A stretch of DNA of 64,000 nucleotides from Symsagittifera roscoffensis (lineage: Eukaryota; Xenacoelomorpha; Acoela; Convolutidae). Where the stretch lies: contig NC_087071.1 of the NCBI RefSeq assembly GCF_963678635.1, positions 39,318,797 through 39,382,796 of the forward strand. Reading direction: 5' to 3'. The notes beneath the pieces were generated by a model that was given only the letters and a program-made list of their open reading frames with translations, was not told the DNA's origin and searched no databases. Position numbers and translations under genes: made by a program. Positions 40,100 through 53,319 of this stretch are shown here, piece by piece (position 1 is the stretch's first letter; each line of letters begins with the position of its first letter).

Positions 40100-43000
40100 A
40101 ACTTGTGAATCTTTGAAACTACTACACTATTCGAAAAACTAGAGCAAAGATAGAAACACTAGTACAATATTTAATTTAATCACATCTCAATACTGCGATT
40201 GTCAATTTTTTCACTATGTTTCGCGATTCAATATAAGGTATTTCTATTTCGTGTGTTTGATTGATCAAATAAAGCACGGAAACTTATTGCAGACACCACT
40301 TGAATTAGTAGATCAACAGCAGCTATATATGGCTTAGAAAAAAATGAAACACTTGTAAAATCATGTTTTTGTGCGGTATTTGAAAAGTATAGCACAAGTG
40401 TTTAGTATGTTTTCGTGCTGTATTTGAAAAACTAGTCCACAATTTGCTACAATTGTGAAAGAGTTGAAAAATCTGTGCTATTTATGAAACACTAGTGCAA
40501 TATTGGAAACAATACCACAATATTTTACCTAAAAATAAACAAAAATAAACTCGAAGTAAAAATTGTGAGTTAATGTGACATTGTTTTTAAAAAATAGGTG
40601 TGTTTTGTTCAATTTTTTCTTTGCGTTTCATACCAGAAAAGCAACAGATTACATTTAACTCAAAACTTGTTCGCATCTGGGCACTGCGCTCCTCGTTTTA
40701 TTCAAAAGTTTTTATGCACTATATAGCTGTTGCTTACCTATTTGTTAACATGTTAGTTGGACATGTTTCCGTGCCTTGTTTGATCACCCGAACAAACGAA
40801 ATAGAAATTGAGATTACGTGTTAAGACGAATTTTTTTTTTGAAATTTTTTCCACATTTTGAAACTGCTCCTCTCGACAACATTTCTGCTTCTTCTTCTTC
40901 TTTTAAATTCGGTATGTTTGACTGTTCTAGAAAAACTACTGCTGCTTTTTTGAAATCTTTCACTGTTCTTTCAAATTTTGTCCCAGTCTTTGAAATGGCA
41001 CAGAGATGTGGACACGTTTCAAAATGCTTTAGATGATTATGTTGCTTATCTTTTTTGAAAATACAAGTAAAAATTACCAATAAAAGATGCACAATTGATT
41101 TTTTTATGCAAGCACGTAGCTTTTATTTTCTATTTCAATTGTTTTCTTTAATCGGGCACAAACAGTATTGAACAAGCAAAGGCTCTTTCCCATTATATTT
41201 TTATAGTAAATTATAATAGCTTTAGTAAAAACAGGACAAAAAACAAACATGCACGGAGTAATAGATTCATTTAGCAACTCTATGCAGGTCTAGTTCAGTA
41301 CTAAAAACAGTGATGCGCTTTTGCTTGAACGCACTCAAGAATGTAAGCACAAGGATTGTTTTGAAGTCAATCAAAAAAGGACAAAATAGAGGGGGTTATA
41401 AATTTCATGCTGCTAGGATGGATGGGCTTGATTGAGAATACCCTAAATATTTTCTTTTTCTAATTATTTCGCTGTTTTTAAAAGCCAGTTAAAAAGTTTT
41501 TTTTTTAAATCAAACAGTGAGAAAAATTGACAACACGACCCGGTTCTTGAGATAGATAGGACTGATTTAGAATGAAAATCAGTAATAGATGCCAGTAGGA
41601 CGGGTATACGTGAAGAAGCCGTTTTTGGAAATTTGACTTGTGATTACCACGAGTTATAAATTTGAGCATAAGTCTACAAATACCCATTAACAAATGACTT
41701 TTGATTGGCAGGAGTTTTGCACGACAAAACTTTTTGAAGTTAGATAGGACTTCTTGAACTAAATTCAAAAATCATGTTTGTAAATTTTGAAGAGACAGAT
41801 TCTAGCAAACCATTTTGCGTTCAATTTCATAAAGTTGCATCAATTGCTTTTAATCTACCTAAGTGCGTCAAATATGAAATCGAGTTTTTGCAATCATTTT
41901 TTGCTCTGAAATTGGGGAGGGCTTTGTATTCCGGCGTTCTTTGCCATTTTTTCCATCCGTAAATTTGTTGTTACTCAAAACAATCTAAATTGGTTGTTGA
42001 TATATCGCATACAAACCCTCTCAGTGGAGGGATCTACTGAACAATTTCCATCCCTTTCAAGAAAGGGGGAGATTGTTAAGTAGGTCAAAATGGTCGATTT
42101 TTCAACCAATCAGAATGCAGCAAAATTATAATTCTCAATAGAAAGCTCAGTGCTAAATTACTGTATTTATTTATAGGGTTATAGATTCTTAAGTACCATA
42201 AGGAGGGAGGGAGATTGTTAAGTAGATCCCAGTGGAGATTTGATTGGATTTTGTCAGTGGTTAATTCCAGGAAAATGTTCTGAAATTTGAGAAAAACTGA
42301 TGCGAACTTTTTGCTTTTAATCTGGTTTGGAGCAAAAAGCCAGCGAGTAAACAACATAATGAAATTGAATGATTCTGAAACTAATAAATTTCAGCTGTGT
42401 TTCTGATGTCACTTTGAATGGGAGTTGAACTTGTTTTAGACGATTACTATTAAACAAATCCATTCGACAGCAAAATTTTAGGCATATATTTCATCAACTG
42501 CCAAAAAGCCTATTATACTGGGTTCCAATTTAGTTGTTCTATTCTTCAATTATCCGATATTTGATAGTATAAACAAAATTTTGTACTTTGTCCAAATAAG
42601 ATCGAGCTTTTTTCACTCTAATTGTTTGTTGGTTATCAAACTTGATAGTCGTAATTTTTCTCTGTCTAAAAATAGCTCTCTGTTTGTTGTGTAAGTTTCA
42701 ATTCGTTTCATACCACACCAGATTAAATGAATCCAACAGGAAAAATTAATGAATGCGAGAAAAAATTCTGTTTGTTTCTTCTAGAAAGTACTTCGAATCT
42801 CATAAAAAAGATTTTATTGACACTTTTCGATAAAATCAACTCAATTTGAAAAAAGTTTATCAAAAAATGATGTTCATCTTTACCTTATTACATACTTAGG
42901 TTTGCGTTTCAAAAGTTCTTTTCCGTGTTTCAGTGATTAATCAACCGGGAATTTTAGTTTCTGATCTCAGCTGAAAGTTTTGATTTGAGTTTTGAGTTCC

Positions 43001-46000
43001 GTTATATGTTTGGTATTATTTGATAACGAAGTGGATGATCTCAAGGCGACATTTACGTCGTTTTGAGTTATCTAATTAGTCGCATTTTATTGTACCAATT
43101 TGTAAAGTTGGTTATTACACTGTAGCTATCATGAGGTTTTCCCCTTCTGGGTTTTAGATAATCTTTTTCAATCCATTAATGTTAAAATCTTTCAAAATTC
43201 ATCTACCGAAAAACTTCTATGAAATTCAAAAGCAAACTAAATTGTGGGAACCGCATAACAAGCGTAAAAATTGAAAGTAGTGTTTTTCATCAGAATAAAC
43301 TATGCGAGGTATTGTTGTACTGACTAAACCAAATATGCAGTTTCCAAACTCAAATTTTTTATATTGTTGAAACTTCGTCAAAACTCCGCAATAGAATTTT
43401 GATAATCCATGTTTTATTGCATGCGGAGGGGAAACCTTGCACTTATAAAAAATAACAAAAATTGTGCTGTATCCAAAGTTACATATCTAAGTCTTTGAGC
43501 AAAATCGAAAAATGTTTATGATCAGATCAATTCTTTAATAATCTCAAGGCAACTACTGCCAATGGATGTTTCTTCAAAAAATGCAAATGCTCGCTAAGAC
43601 CCAGAGCAATTGTCGCCTTCGATTGACAGACCTAAGCACCCGACTTGCTCAATGACTTCGACTTTTTGTTCCGACCATTGAAGTTTTTTGCACGCAAAAT
43701 CAGTTGACACAAAAAATTATTGGAATGTGTCGATTGATATATGAAAAAAATTTTTGGAATGAGAAGATTGATATATCAAAAAAAATCACTTTCAGTCGTA
43801 ATTCGAAAGATGTAACAAAATTTTGAAGAAAATACCAGTGTCGAGAAAAAAGCGAATTGAAAATTTGACTTTTGGTCTAATTCCCACAGCTTCCGATATC
43901 TTAGTTATGCTCGAATTAAGTCGTTTTTGCTTGAATTTATTTTATCTCGATTAGAGTTAGTTGTTGGAGATACCGGCAATTTGGGAATAAAAAAACTTTT
44001 ACCGGCAATTGGGATTAAAAAAGCTTTGGAATTAAAACAAAAATTGGGATTAAAAAAACTAGTTTCTAAATTGCCTGCTCTACTTTGACTGATCCTTTAT
44101 TTTAGTTTTCTGTTCAGATGCTTTTATCGCACCACAAAACGACACTAATTTGAAAAAAAAGAAACTTTTTTTTGTACTTTTTAAGATTTCGGTCGAATGA
44201 TTCTGTGTTGTGAAACTTAAACACAACAGCTTCTTTGGCTAGCAATTTTTTTGAAAAATTTTGAAGAGAGAGTTAAATTCTAAACCAAGTTTAAACAAGC
44301 CTATGAAATGTTTTTGTTCCTAATTCTTGTAAAATTATATTCAGTTTTATTTCTCATGCAGATATTTGTATAGGATTGGTTTTTTTTCGTATTTCCACAA
44401 GAAGTTCATTTAAATTCTTGTGTATCAAAACCCTGCATCTATCACTTTGAAAGCTGCCCATGAGGTGAATACCAAATATAGAACCCACAAGAAGATCATC
44501 GCTACACTGTTCAAAATCACTCTTCTTTGGCTTTTCCAATTCGAACCCGATTGCCGTTTTGGGTCGTTTTAATTTTCTACTGAAAATAATGCATCATTCA
44601 CTAGGTGAACAAAAAAATTCATACTCTGTTTCACTTTTTTTACTAATATCTACAATTTCAGATTTGAGCATTTTATTCTACTTAATAACATATTTAACAA
44701 ACAAAAAGCACCTTTTTTTAAAGAAAAAGTTTTTGCTAAAAATTAACTTTGTAAAACTGTAACTCTATTTGCAAAACTAAAAAACAATTAGATAATTGGG
44801 AACAGGGTTAATTTTTCATTCTTTGGTAAAATGAATAAAATTGTATAATTTTCTTGAAGTTTACAATGCTGATTTAAAATATCCGGACAAAAAGAAAAGA
44901 CAACAAATTTAAAATGCGTTTTTCTCAAATTGTTTTGATTTTAGACAAAAATTGCTGAAAGCGAACCGCGCTGAAACTTTCAACAAAAGGAATATGATGA
45001 GGCTGCGCTCGATTCAAAAACCTAGAAAAAAACTCACAAAAAAGTAAAAGATGTAACCAAATGAACTAATTCTGGAAAGGACATAAATCGCAGAATTTGT
45101 CGTTATAAACGGATATATTGTTTTAATAAAATAGGTAAACTCAGGTCTAGAACATGTTAATTTTAGCGTTTTTCAAGATACGCGGTAAATCACATACAGG
45201 CAGTAATAATTTGTCAGACAAGGTCATTTTAGTATGTTTCATTATTAGTTTAATTTATATATACAGTTTGATTCTGTTAAAAAAGTAGGTTACCGGTCTG
45301 GTCAGTTTTCTAGGCTTTTTTCTAGACCACTCAGCCAACTGGTTTTAATTTAATTCGATTTACTCTTTTATATTTTCTCCTTTATGGGAGGTTGTTTGTG
45401 TGGCTACATATGGTGCAATTTGTTTTCAAAATTTTACTCAAAAAAAGACCTTCTTTGGCATTGTTTAGTCAATCAAAAACTACTCCAAAGCGATTTGTTT
45501 ATTTACGGACAATACTATCACTCTAAATTTCAAGCTCAAACAATTTGGATCAAAAATCTGAGTCAAAAACGTTTTCTGCTGTGACCTCTGAAAATTTGTG
45601 TTTCTTTTCGAAATTGAAATTAAGCTAGAAACATGCGTATACAGGATATTCACAAACACGCTAGCTGCGTATCGAAAATCGGAAATTGTTCAAGAAAAAT
45701 GATCAGGTTGTGAGATATAAAGTGCAATGAGTCGATGAAGCAATGAACCAAAAACTCATGAATCAATAAACCTGGTCAATACTCTTTGCTTAGGAAATTC
45801 AATGTAATACATTTGCTTTAAGCTTGATGTTCTTTCAGTTTTGAACTTTTAAACATAGCCAATCGAAGACAGAAAAGAATTATGAACGCAAGTAAACATT
45901 AAAAAAAAACTGATTTTGTTGAAAAAAACGCAGCTTTCGAATTTCAAATTAAACTAGTTTAAAAATCGAAATTTGTCTGAAGAAAAAAACCAACGCGAGT

Positions 46001-47925
46001 ACAAATATTGCGCTTCTTTCGTTACGGAACAGAGAACAAAAATAGATGCCCTTTAAAATTTTTGATTTTCTAGAACAATTTAAGATTGGCCTTTTTTGGA
46101 TAGCCTTAACCCAACTGGAGAAAACTGGATCAACAGGTAAATTTTTACCCACTAGCTCGAATTCTATACATGGTTCAAGTTCGTATGGTTTGCGCTGTTC
46201 CCACGTTTGTATCTGGAGAGTGCTATTTACGTCACTTTCAGCAGGATTTCAAATGAACTCAAAAGTGCATATATACCTAAGTGCATTCATAAAGTCATCA
46301 ATATGGATGAATGCACCTCTGTAGTTATTAGAGCATTTTATGATATTTTCCAGAAAAAAAATCATCAAAACTTATTTAAGAGTATTCACTACAATGATTA
46401 CTTTTAATCACGTTAAAATTCTTTTAAATTCAATAAGAGTTACCTTCTTTTTCAATGTGTTATTTCCTTGAGCCTAAAAAGTTCCTTGAATGCATAAGCG
46501 ACCTAAATTTCCTGTTATTAATTAATTTGTAGTCTTAGTTGCAAAGATAAGTTTTATGTGTCTTTGTCATCCGGTTGCTCTCCTTTCTTAATTTATCTTT
46601 CGTTCGATGACCTCAAGTCTATTTCTAACAGAAAAACTTGAGATAGAACAATTCTGTACTTATTCGAATGTGTCAGATTCTTCTTGAAAAAAAAAACGAA
46701 GAAACAACAACTCGATATCAATTTTGCTCTTTATTGACTGAAAAATCGTCTCAAAAAGCGCAATAATTTAATTTTGATGCTTGAACATTTTTGGGTCTTA
46801 AAACTGGTTTTCGGATTTTTTTTCTAATTGCTCCTTTTCTCTGGACTTGTCAGTCCAACTTTTTGTTTCATTTTATCGATGAAATAGACATTTAATTTAA
46901 TGCTAACTGTGTCAAGGTTAAGTACCAATTTCACCTGTACGCTACCATCTCAACCAGAGAAGTCATCACTCCTATACACGAAAAGCTACCTGCAAAAACA
47001 ACACGGTTGACCACTTTATCTCATTAATCTGCGTTTAAATAATTAAAAGAATTAAACTATTTCTGCGGTTTTTCGAGAACAGTTGAAAAGACTCATGAAA
47101 AAAATAAGATTTAACATTTGTTTCTTTGAAAAAAATGCTTACTTGACAACTTCCATATTAGAAATTATGACATTTTTTGATGGTGACACAAATAATTTTG
47201 AAACTTTGCCCCAAATTTTTTCGTTTTTTTTTCAACCGCAAAACGAATTTTGTAGGCAAACAAACACTTTCCGCAAAAATTTTTTTCGCATGGAACATTT
47301 AAGTTTTCGTTTGCAGAACGTAGTCCTGGGTCCGATAACTTTGGCGTTTTTTCTTTCCACTTAAAATTTTTTTCAATAACGCTGAAAATGTATATTCTTT
47401 TTCTTTGGCGTGTTTATGTATGCCTTGATCAATGTCTGATATTTTGAAAATTCAAAAAATTGAAATAATCGTCATTTTCACATATGTTCGGTTGCAAACA
47501 CAACCCAAAATTTTTCAGAAATTAAGTTAAGAAACAAAAAAAAACAAATTTTTGGTTTATGGAGAAAACACCTATCATAAAATTTCCATTTATGGGAAAA
47601 TGTTTTTTATAGAGATTTCATACAATTTTCTGTACGTAAGAAATTTGATGGAACTGTATGAAAAGAAATTTCGCATTTGTGAGAATTGTATTACAAGCAT
47701 TTTTGGTCAACCCGGGTTGCTATTAAGAAAATTACAAAATCTAAGTTGGGCGATCGCGTTCAACTAGAGTGCTTACCAACAAAGCAAGGCCACCTGTGCA
47801 GGTATCGAGGAGGGGAGGGAAGGCGACTGGGAGTTTCCAGGGACAGGCTAGGATGTGGATGAACTTATTTGTTTCCTCGATAACTCCCCCTGGGGACTCT
47901 CCCTGCAACATTAAAGCATCATTAG
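40100..47925. other. Long AT-rich non-coding stretch
   Basis: I found no convincing gene on either strand. Short open frames (for example 40814-41092 minus and 44354-44539 minus) lack recognisable domains or splice context. It contains an R1 fragment (about 45960-46035) and a possible retroelement trace at 42065-42225. Confidence 0.5.
42065..42225 (+). repeat. Repeated polypurine plus TGTTAAGTAG motif
   Basis: The text gggggagattgttaagtag at 42065 recurs as gagggagattgttaagtag at 42207. A purine run followed by TGTT resembles the polypurine tract and LTR start of Ty1/copia elements. No coding sequence supports this. Confidence 0.3.
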
Positions 47926-47926
47926 C

Positions 47927-48086
47927 AAATCCGAATTTTGAATTTTGAAAACATTTATCTTGACTTCAACGGCGCAGTTTTTATTTTCTGCCAATGGGTT
48001 TTTTTTTACAAAAGTCCCATGGCAGAAAAGGAAAACTGCGCCGTTGAATTCAAGATGAGTGTTTTCAAAATTCAAAATTCGGATTT
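47927..48086. mobile_element. Foldback (MITE-like) element with about 70-bp arms
   Basis: The left arm begins aaatccgaattttgaattt and the right arm ends with its complement. The arms, about 70 bases each, agree at roughly 90% and are separated by about 17 bases. The central part of each arm reads caacggcgcagttt. The whole would fold into one long hairpin. Confidence 0.9.
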
Positions 48087-49642
48087 CACAGCGCTCTATA
48101 TTTCTTTGCTAATGCTTGAATTTCATAAATTAGAGCAATTCAGAAAGTTCAAAAATTCAGAAAAAAAATCAAAATCGCAGTAATTTTTGTGAACGCAATT
48201 TTTTCGAGTAATCAAACATTTGAAAGAAGAATTTTGTGCCCTTTTGAATACAATTATTTTTTTCATTGTAAATGATTTTTTTTTTCATCATAGATTAAGC
48301 GGCTATTTTCACAGGAACGGGTTTATAAACATATTTGTGACCTTAGAAGAGAGGGAAGTCTTATAATTACAACCGAAGGCGGGCTATCTATGACATTTGG
48401 GAACGTAACTAATTGCCCACCCCAAAAATTGTCAACGATAACTAAATTCCAAAATGCCAAAATTGGTTAATGCCAAAACTAGTTAATGCGAAAACTGGTT
48501 AAGTTCAGATATCTTGCTCATAAAATAAATGAGTAAAAGAGCAACCAAATAAAGAGATAATTTAAGATTATCACAAGACTCATCAGATAATTTAAGACTC
48601 ATCACAGCTTATAAACGTGTCCTTGTTGCAAGAAGAATCAAAGAAGGGGGGTGTGTCCAAAATGAGATTATACAAAAGTATTCCCTACCGGCTTTGTTAC
48701 CGGCTCTCCCCACATAACAGCAATGCGCACGCAACTGCAGAGCGAAGTCAATTGTGAGCTTATCTGAATTGATCTCTGTTCGTGATTTTCTTTGCGGAGT
48801 CAGTATCAGCCTCTTCGCCCTCGTGGCTTTTCTTCCCGTCTACTTGATCATGTTTTTTCTTCTCCACAATAAAAATGAGACCAGAAACTTTTAACTGGTT
48901 TCTACTAAACAACCCAATAAAGAGTGAAATTCTGGGGCGCTGATTGGGGAAAATGGTTTTTTTCTTGTTGTGTTTTCAGCTGAGTTTCAAATGAGAAAGA
49001 AGTGCATACATAGCTCTGTCAAGAATCAGAAATAAATTTTTTGTACCGCCAAATTGAACAAAGAGATTTTTAGCTAAAACGCAATCAAGAAAAAATTGAC
49101 ATTTTTTATAGTGACTTTTGTTTTATACGAAAAGGAGGCAAGGACGAAGTAATCGTTTCTACGTAGCGCCCAATTTGTTTAAGGCCGATCATTAAAAGCT
49201 CTAGTAAATGGAATAATATCCACAGTTGCGGTTTGTCTCACTTCGAAGTTTGCGTTAATACAGGGACGTTATCAATTTTCCCGTCTGTCTGAGTATCAAG
49301 TGGGTTAAACTCAGAGAGTTTTTTTCATTCCGAGTCCCAGGAGCAGTCCCAGGAGCAGCTTGATAATTATAGAAGGCTTAGTCTAAATAGAAAACTGAGA
49401 GTCTAAACGAAATGCTCCTCTCAGGACATAGCTGCTTGTATGTGCCAATTTATTTATGGAAATTTGTGAGATCAGCGCATCAATCAATATCCTTGCAGAT
49501 CTTACACATGTTTTGCAGACTGAAAATTTCATATTGACAAAATGGATCAAGACGAACCAAGATACTTTGGAATTCATGTCAGAATAACCCAAAATTTTAG
49601 GCCTTTCTATCAGATCTGGAACTGTGTCGATGAAAAACGTTA
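48087..49642. other. No gene seen; small tandem repeats
   Basis: Contains a 16-bp triplet repeat at 48453-48500 and a duplicated cccaggagcagt near 49335-49360. No supported coding region. Confidence 0.5.
48453..48500. repeat. Three tandem 16-bp units
   Basis: Units aatgccaaaattggtt, aatgccaaaactagtt and aatgcgaaaactggtt follow each other directly. Confidence 0.9.
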
Positions 49643-50178
49643 TGGTTCCAAGATTTTTGATACGAAAGTAACGGAATATTTGTGCTCGGGGTGGGCTTTT
49701 TTTTCTTCAGACAAATTTCGACGTTTTAACTAGCCGTTTTTGACGGAATTTTTTTATCATTCAAAAGGTATTGTAGTCCTGAGCTCAAATTTGAAAAGAT
49801 ATTTCACCTGTGATCATTTTTCTTAAAGTTATGGGGTTTTAAAGATTGCCATTTTGGCCAATTTGGGGCAAATAACGCGCGATATATTTCGCGCTATTAA
49901 CGCGTAAGCGGAGAGTTAATCCGTTTAAGAAATCGTTCCAATTTGGTTGAAAAAAGCTTATTTGCCATAATTGATTTGTTACAAGGAGCGATGTACATCT
50001 TTTTCTACTTAATATGGCGTGTGGGGAGATGATTTTCATAAAAAAATTTCAATTTTAAAAGAAAAAATTTTTCCATTTTTTTAATTATTTCGATTAATTT
50101 TTTATTGTTATTACTGCTCCATAAATCTTAAAAGGCAGTCAGAACATTCAGGGCATCGCCCTGATCCGAGCAGTCTTG
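49643..50178 (-). repeat. Dispersed repeat R1, copy b (inverted)
   Basis: Same family as 39564-40096, on the opposite strand. It begins near ttgatacgaaagtaacgg and ends cgagcagtcttg. Confidence 0.85.
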
Positions 50179-52940
50179 TTTTCATAGCTTATCATTTTAT
50201 AAGTTTGATGTCACCGGATGCTTTGAAGTAGAGTCTAAAACTTTTGCTCTTTGGATATTTGTAATGCATGAGGTATTATCCACTGTTCTATGAAGTAATC
50301 AAAACAAATATGCAAATTAACACAACTACTTGTAAAGATTGCCGGTTTTTCATTAAATGACATTAATCATAATGGGTGTTTGATTTAACTCAAGTATAAG
50401 CAGTCGATGTGCCAGCAGCACAGAAACTTGCTACGCAAAAACAACAAAATAAAAAAGCTTTCAAATTGCATCGTTGTTTGATCCTAATTTCTGAAAAAAT
50501 CTGAAAATTTAAAAAAAACATGAGCCAAAAAAACGATAGTTTTATTTAAAAAAAAAACTGTTTTTTTTTTGTTTTGAATTGAAGCTTTGCGTTCTACTGG
50601 TCGTTAACCAACTTAGTTCAACTGAAAATAAACTAAAAGTCATCAGAAGCCACGCGCTTGTTTAAAATTGCCATTTATCGGACAATCATTTTTTTATAAG
50701 AATGAAAGTGTTTGTTTGCAACTTGAAAAATTAAGTTTGATTTAAAATTTTATTAAAGTCGATATGATATGACTATTTAAAAACTTTTTGTAATTTTTGC
50801 GTCAGAAAACGTCTGCGGTTTGTTGAAAGTTTATCTTCAAGAATTTTTTGTAGATTTGAATTTAGGATTTCGATGATTTTGAATCTTGGTTTTCGTTGTT
50901 ATAAATTTTCGATCCGGCTGATAAGTGAAGGACTGTATTTGTATTTTGGTGAGTCAATTGTGGGTCAATGTGTTAAACATCAAGTGATGAATCATTCCGA
51001 AGACCTTATATGTATTGGTCCCGCACCGGTGTTCAATGGATAAAGATCCATTATATTGAATTTTCGTGGGCTCAATAAATTTTGATAATAATCGATTGAA
51101 AATGGATTATACTGAAACTATTTTTCTAATCAATAAAATTATAATCGATTATTTTTGAAAGAAAGTGAAACTTGTTTTCGAGGCAAAATAATCCATTTTT
51201 AATCGATTAAAACCGATTTAAATTTCTTGGTCCAACTTTCAGAGTAAGTGTTTTACCAATGTCATTGAGTTACTTTATTCGAAATAACTTCTCTTTAACT
51301 TAATTTTAATTCAAAAAAATTTTAAAATATTTTTTTCAGTAATTGATCAAATGTTTTTGAAAAATTGCGGCCTCAAAATTAACCACTTTCAACGAAAATA
51401 GAGACAAAGCCCCTAAACATGACAAAATATGACTAATTATATTCATAATTTTATAATAGCGGACCCTGGATCGTATCCTGAGTTAAATTTAAATTTCCGC
51501 CTACTTAATTAGTTTATTTCCGCATAAACCGACCTGGTCTCCGTCTCGGAAATATTCATTTGAATATATTGGTCGGTGCTGGCAGCTATTATGGTAAATG
51601 GTTTTCGCAAACAAAGAAGACTAGTTAAAATCATTTGACTCCAGCAAAATGAAAACCTCCAAAAACTATCTGGTTTTTATAATTTTTGCCTTTCACATTT
51701 TTACTGAAAATGATAAAAATAATTACCCTCATTAACTAAACAGTACGTCAGCCCCGGTTATTCATTTTTATTTGACTACACAAAGTAAATTTTAGACCTT
51801 TATGACGCATCTGTACTTAATTCTATTACTAAGAGTGTTAAAATAACAATTATCAACCAAAATTTTTATTTTGTTGCTTTTCATCAATACACTTTAATCT
51901 CGTTCCAGTCTTAAACAGTTTGGTAACTGCAAAAGTTTGAATGGAAAGAACAGCCCCGCCTCTTTCTGTCGAAACGTTGAAATTTTGTTTAAAATTCACT
52001 TTTTAGCAATTTTTTATATTCGAAATCTCCTGCTCTATTTGCAATGAGATCTTCGAATAAATCAAAATAAATTCAATTTAGGTGGTTTTGTCATTTGTCA
52101 TTGGTCAAAGATTACACAAAAACTTTAAAAAAATCAAACTGAATTTTTCATTTGAATTCAGATTGAGTTATTTAAAAAAAGGTTTTTTTTTCTATTTTCA
52201 GTTTAGCAGAAAGTAGCATTTTGTTTTCCATTGAAAATTTGGTTTCCCGCTAACAAAATACATATTGACTCAGTTACCATTTCATTTGAATTTAGTGAGA
52301 GAATATATCAACAGTTTGAGATTATAGCATTTTTTCTGCTTTTTTATATTACCACCAAAACATTTTTCAAACCTTTATTTGGTAGAAGTAATTTTAGATC
52401 CCACTGAGAGATCTGCCAAGTGATTATAAATAGTTTCTGTGAAAAACGGTGTCTTTGGTTTTCGTTTCTTTTGTAAGTTTTGAAACAATTTTTTTGTTAA
52501 AACACTTCTTATTAATATCAGTCAATTTGCTTTGATGAGTTACGTATGAACTTTCCGGTAGTCTTATGGCAAAGTTTTTTCGTTAAAATGCTTTTGGCTT
52601 CTTGGCTTTTCAAGATTAAATTTGACTAGAAACTTTAATTCATGAACTATATCATGCTGGCAAAGGTTAACTTTTTGCATTCATAAAAAAAATTGAAAGC
52701 GTTCATTGATTGAGCTGGCTGGTAAGGAACCGAACAATTTGTTTAAAAAAATGAAAATCGTAATTAAAAACCATCATTTTTTTTAAAATCAAACAAAGGG
52801 CTATTCTACAAGATTTATATGAATTGATGAAAGTGCAATGAAAACTGCATTGAGATTAGGATGCTTATCGCCAAATTGTTTTAATTTAACCTTCTATTCG
52901 TCTAAATTCGAGTGCACTTTTTCAGAATTTGTCGTCTGAT
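50179..52940. other. No gene seen
   Basis: AT-rich. Between about 51040 and 51240 several aatcgatt/aatccatt words repeat; they resemble the foldback element at 63179-63316 and may be a decayed relative. Confidence 0.5.
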
Positions 52941-52942
52941 AA

Positions 52943-53319
52943 TCAACGGGAAATTTTCAGTTTGTAGTAAGTCAACACACACAAAACACATAGAGCATGA
53001 AGTATCAGCATAACTCTGTCAACTAAAACCGCCAAATGCTGCCAAAGAAGCTTCATCTCCTTTTTATCTAACACATCAGAGGTCTGGTGTTCAATCCCCG
53101 CGGAAGCATTCCGCAAATTCATTTTATTAATTCCGTTGCAATCCTCTGCGGTGTCTTGAAAAACATCCTTCTTTCCATTTTCAGGTTCGGAATTCGAAAT
53201 GAGTTTCTGAGCGGATGAAAATGTCTCAACACCAATGAATCGTACCCAGTCGGAGCGGGCAATTCTTTGAAGTTTAGGTCCCATCATACATTTTGACTTA
53301 CTGTGGTGTAGAGTCACTG
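52943..53319 (-). CDS. Channel exon: intracellular loop and TM4, stop
   Basis: Opens after tttttag and continues the conserved LHH after TM3 (AVTLHHSKSK). The loop of about 80 residues has WVRFIG near its start, which is the usual W-V-R block. TM4 is QHLAVLVDRVMLILHALCV, where the V-D-R before the helix is characteristic. The stop is at 52943 after KLKISR. The cytoplasmic loop is short for the family. Confidence 0.88.

Noticed and set aside
40814-41092. 92-residue minus-strand ORF with an acidic patch
   Set aside because: No domain, no splice context and no homology to anything else in the window; compatible with chance.
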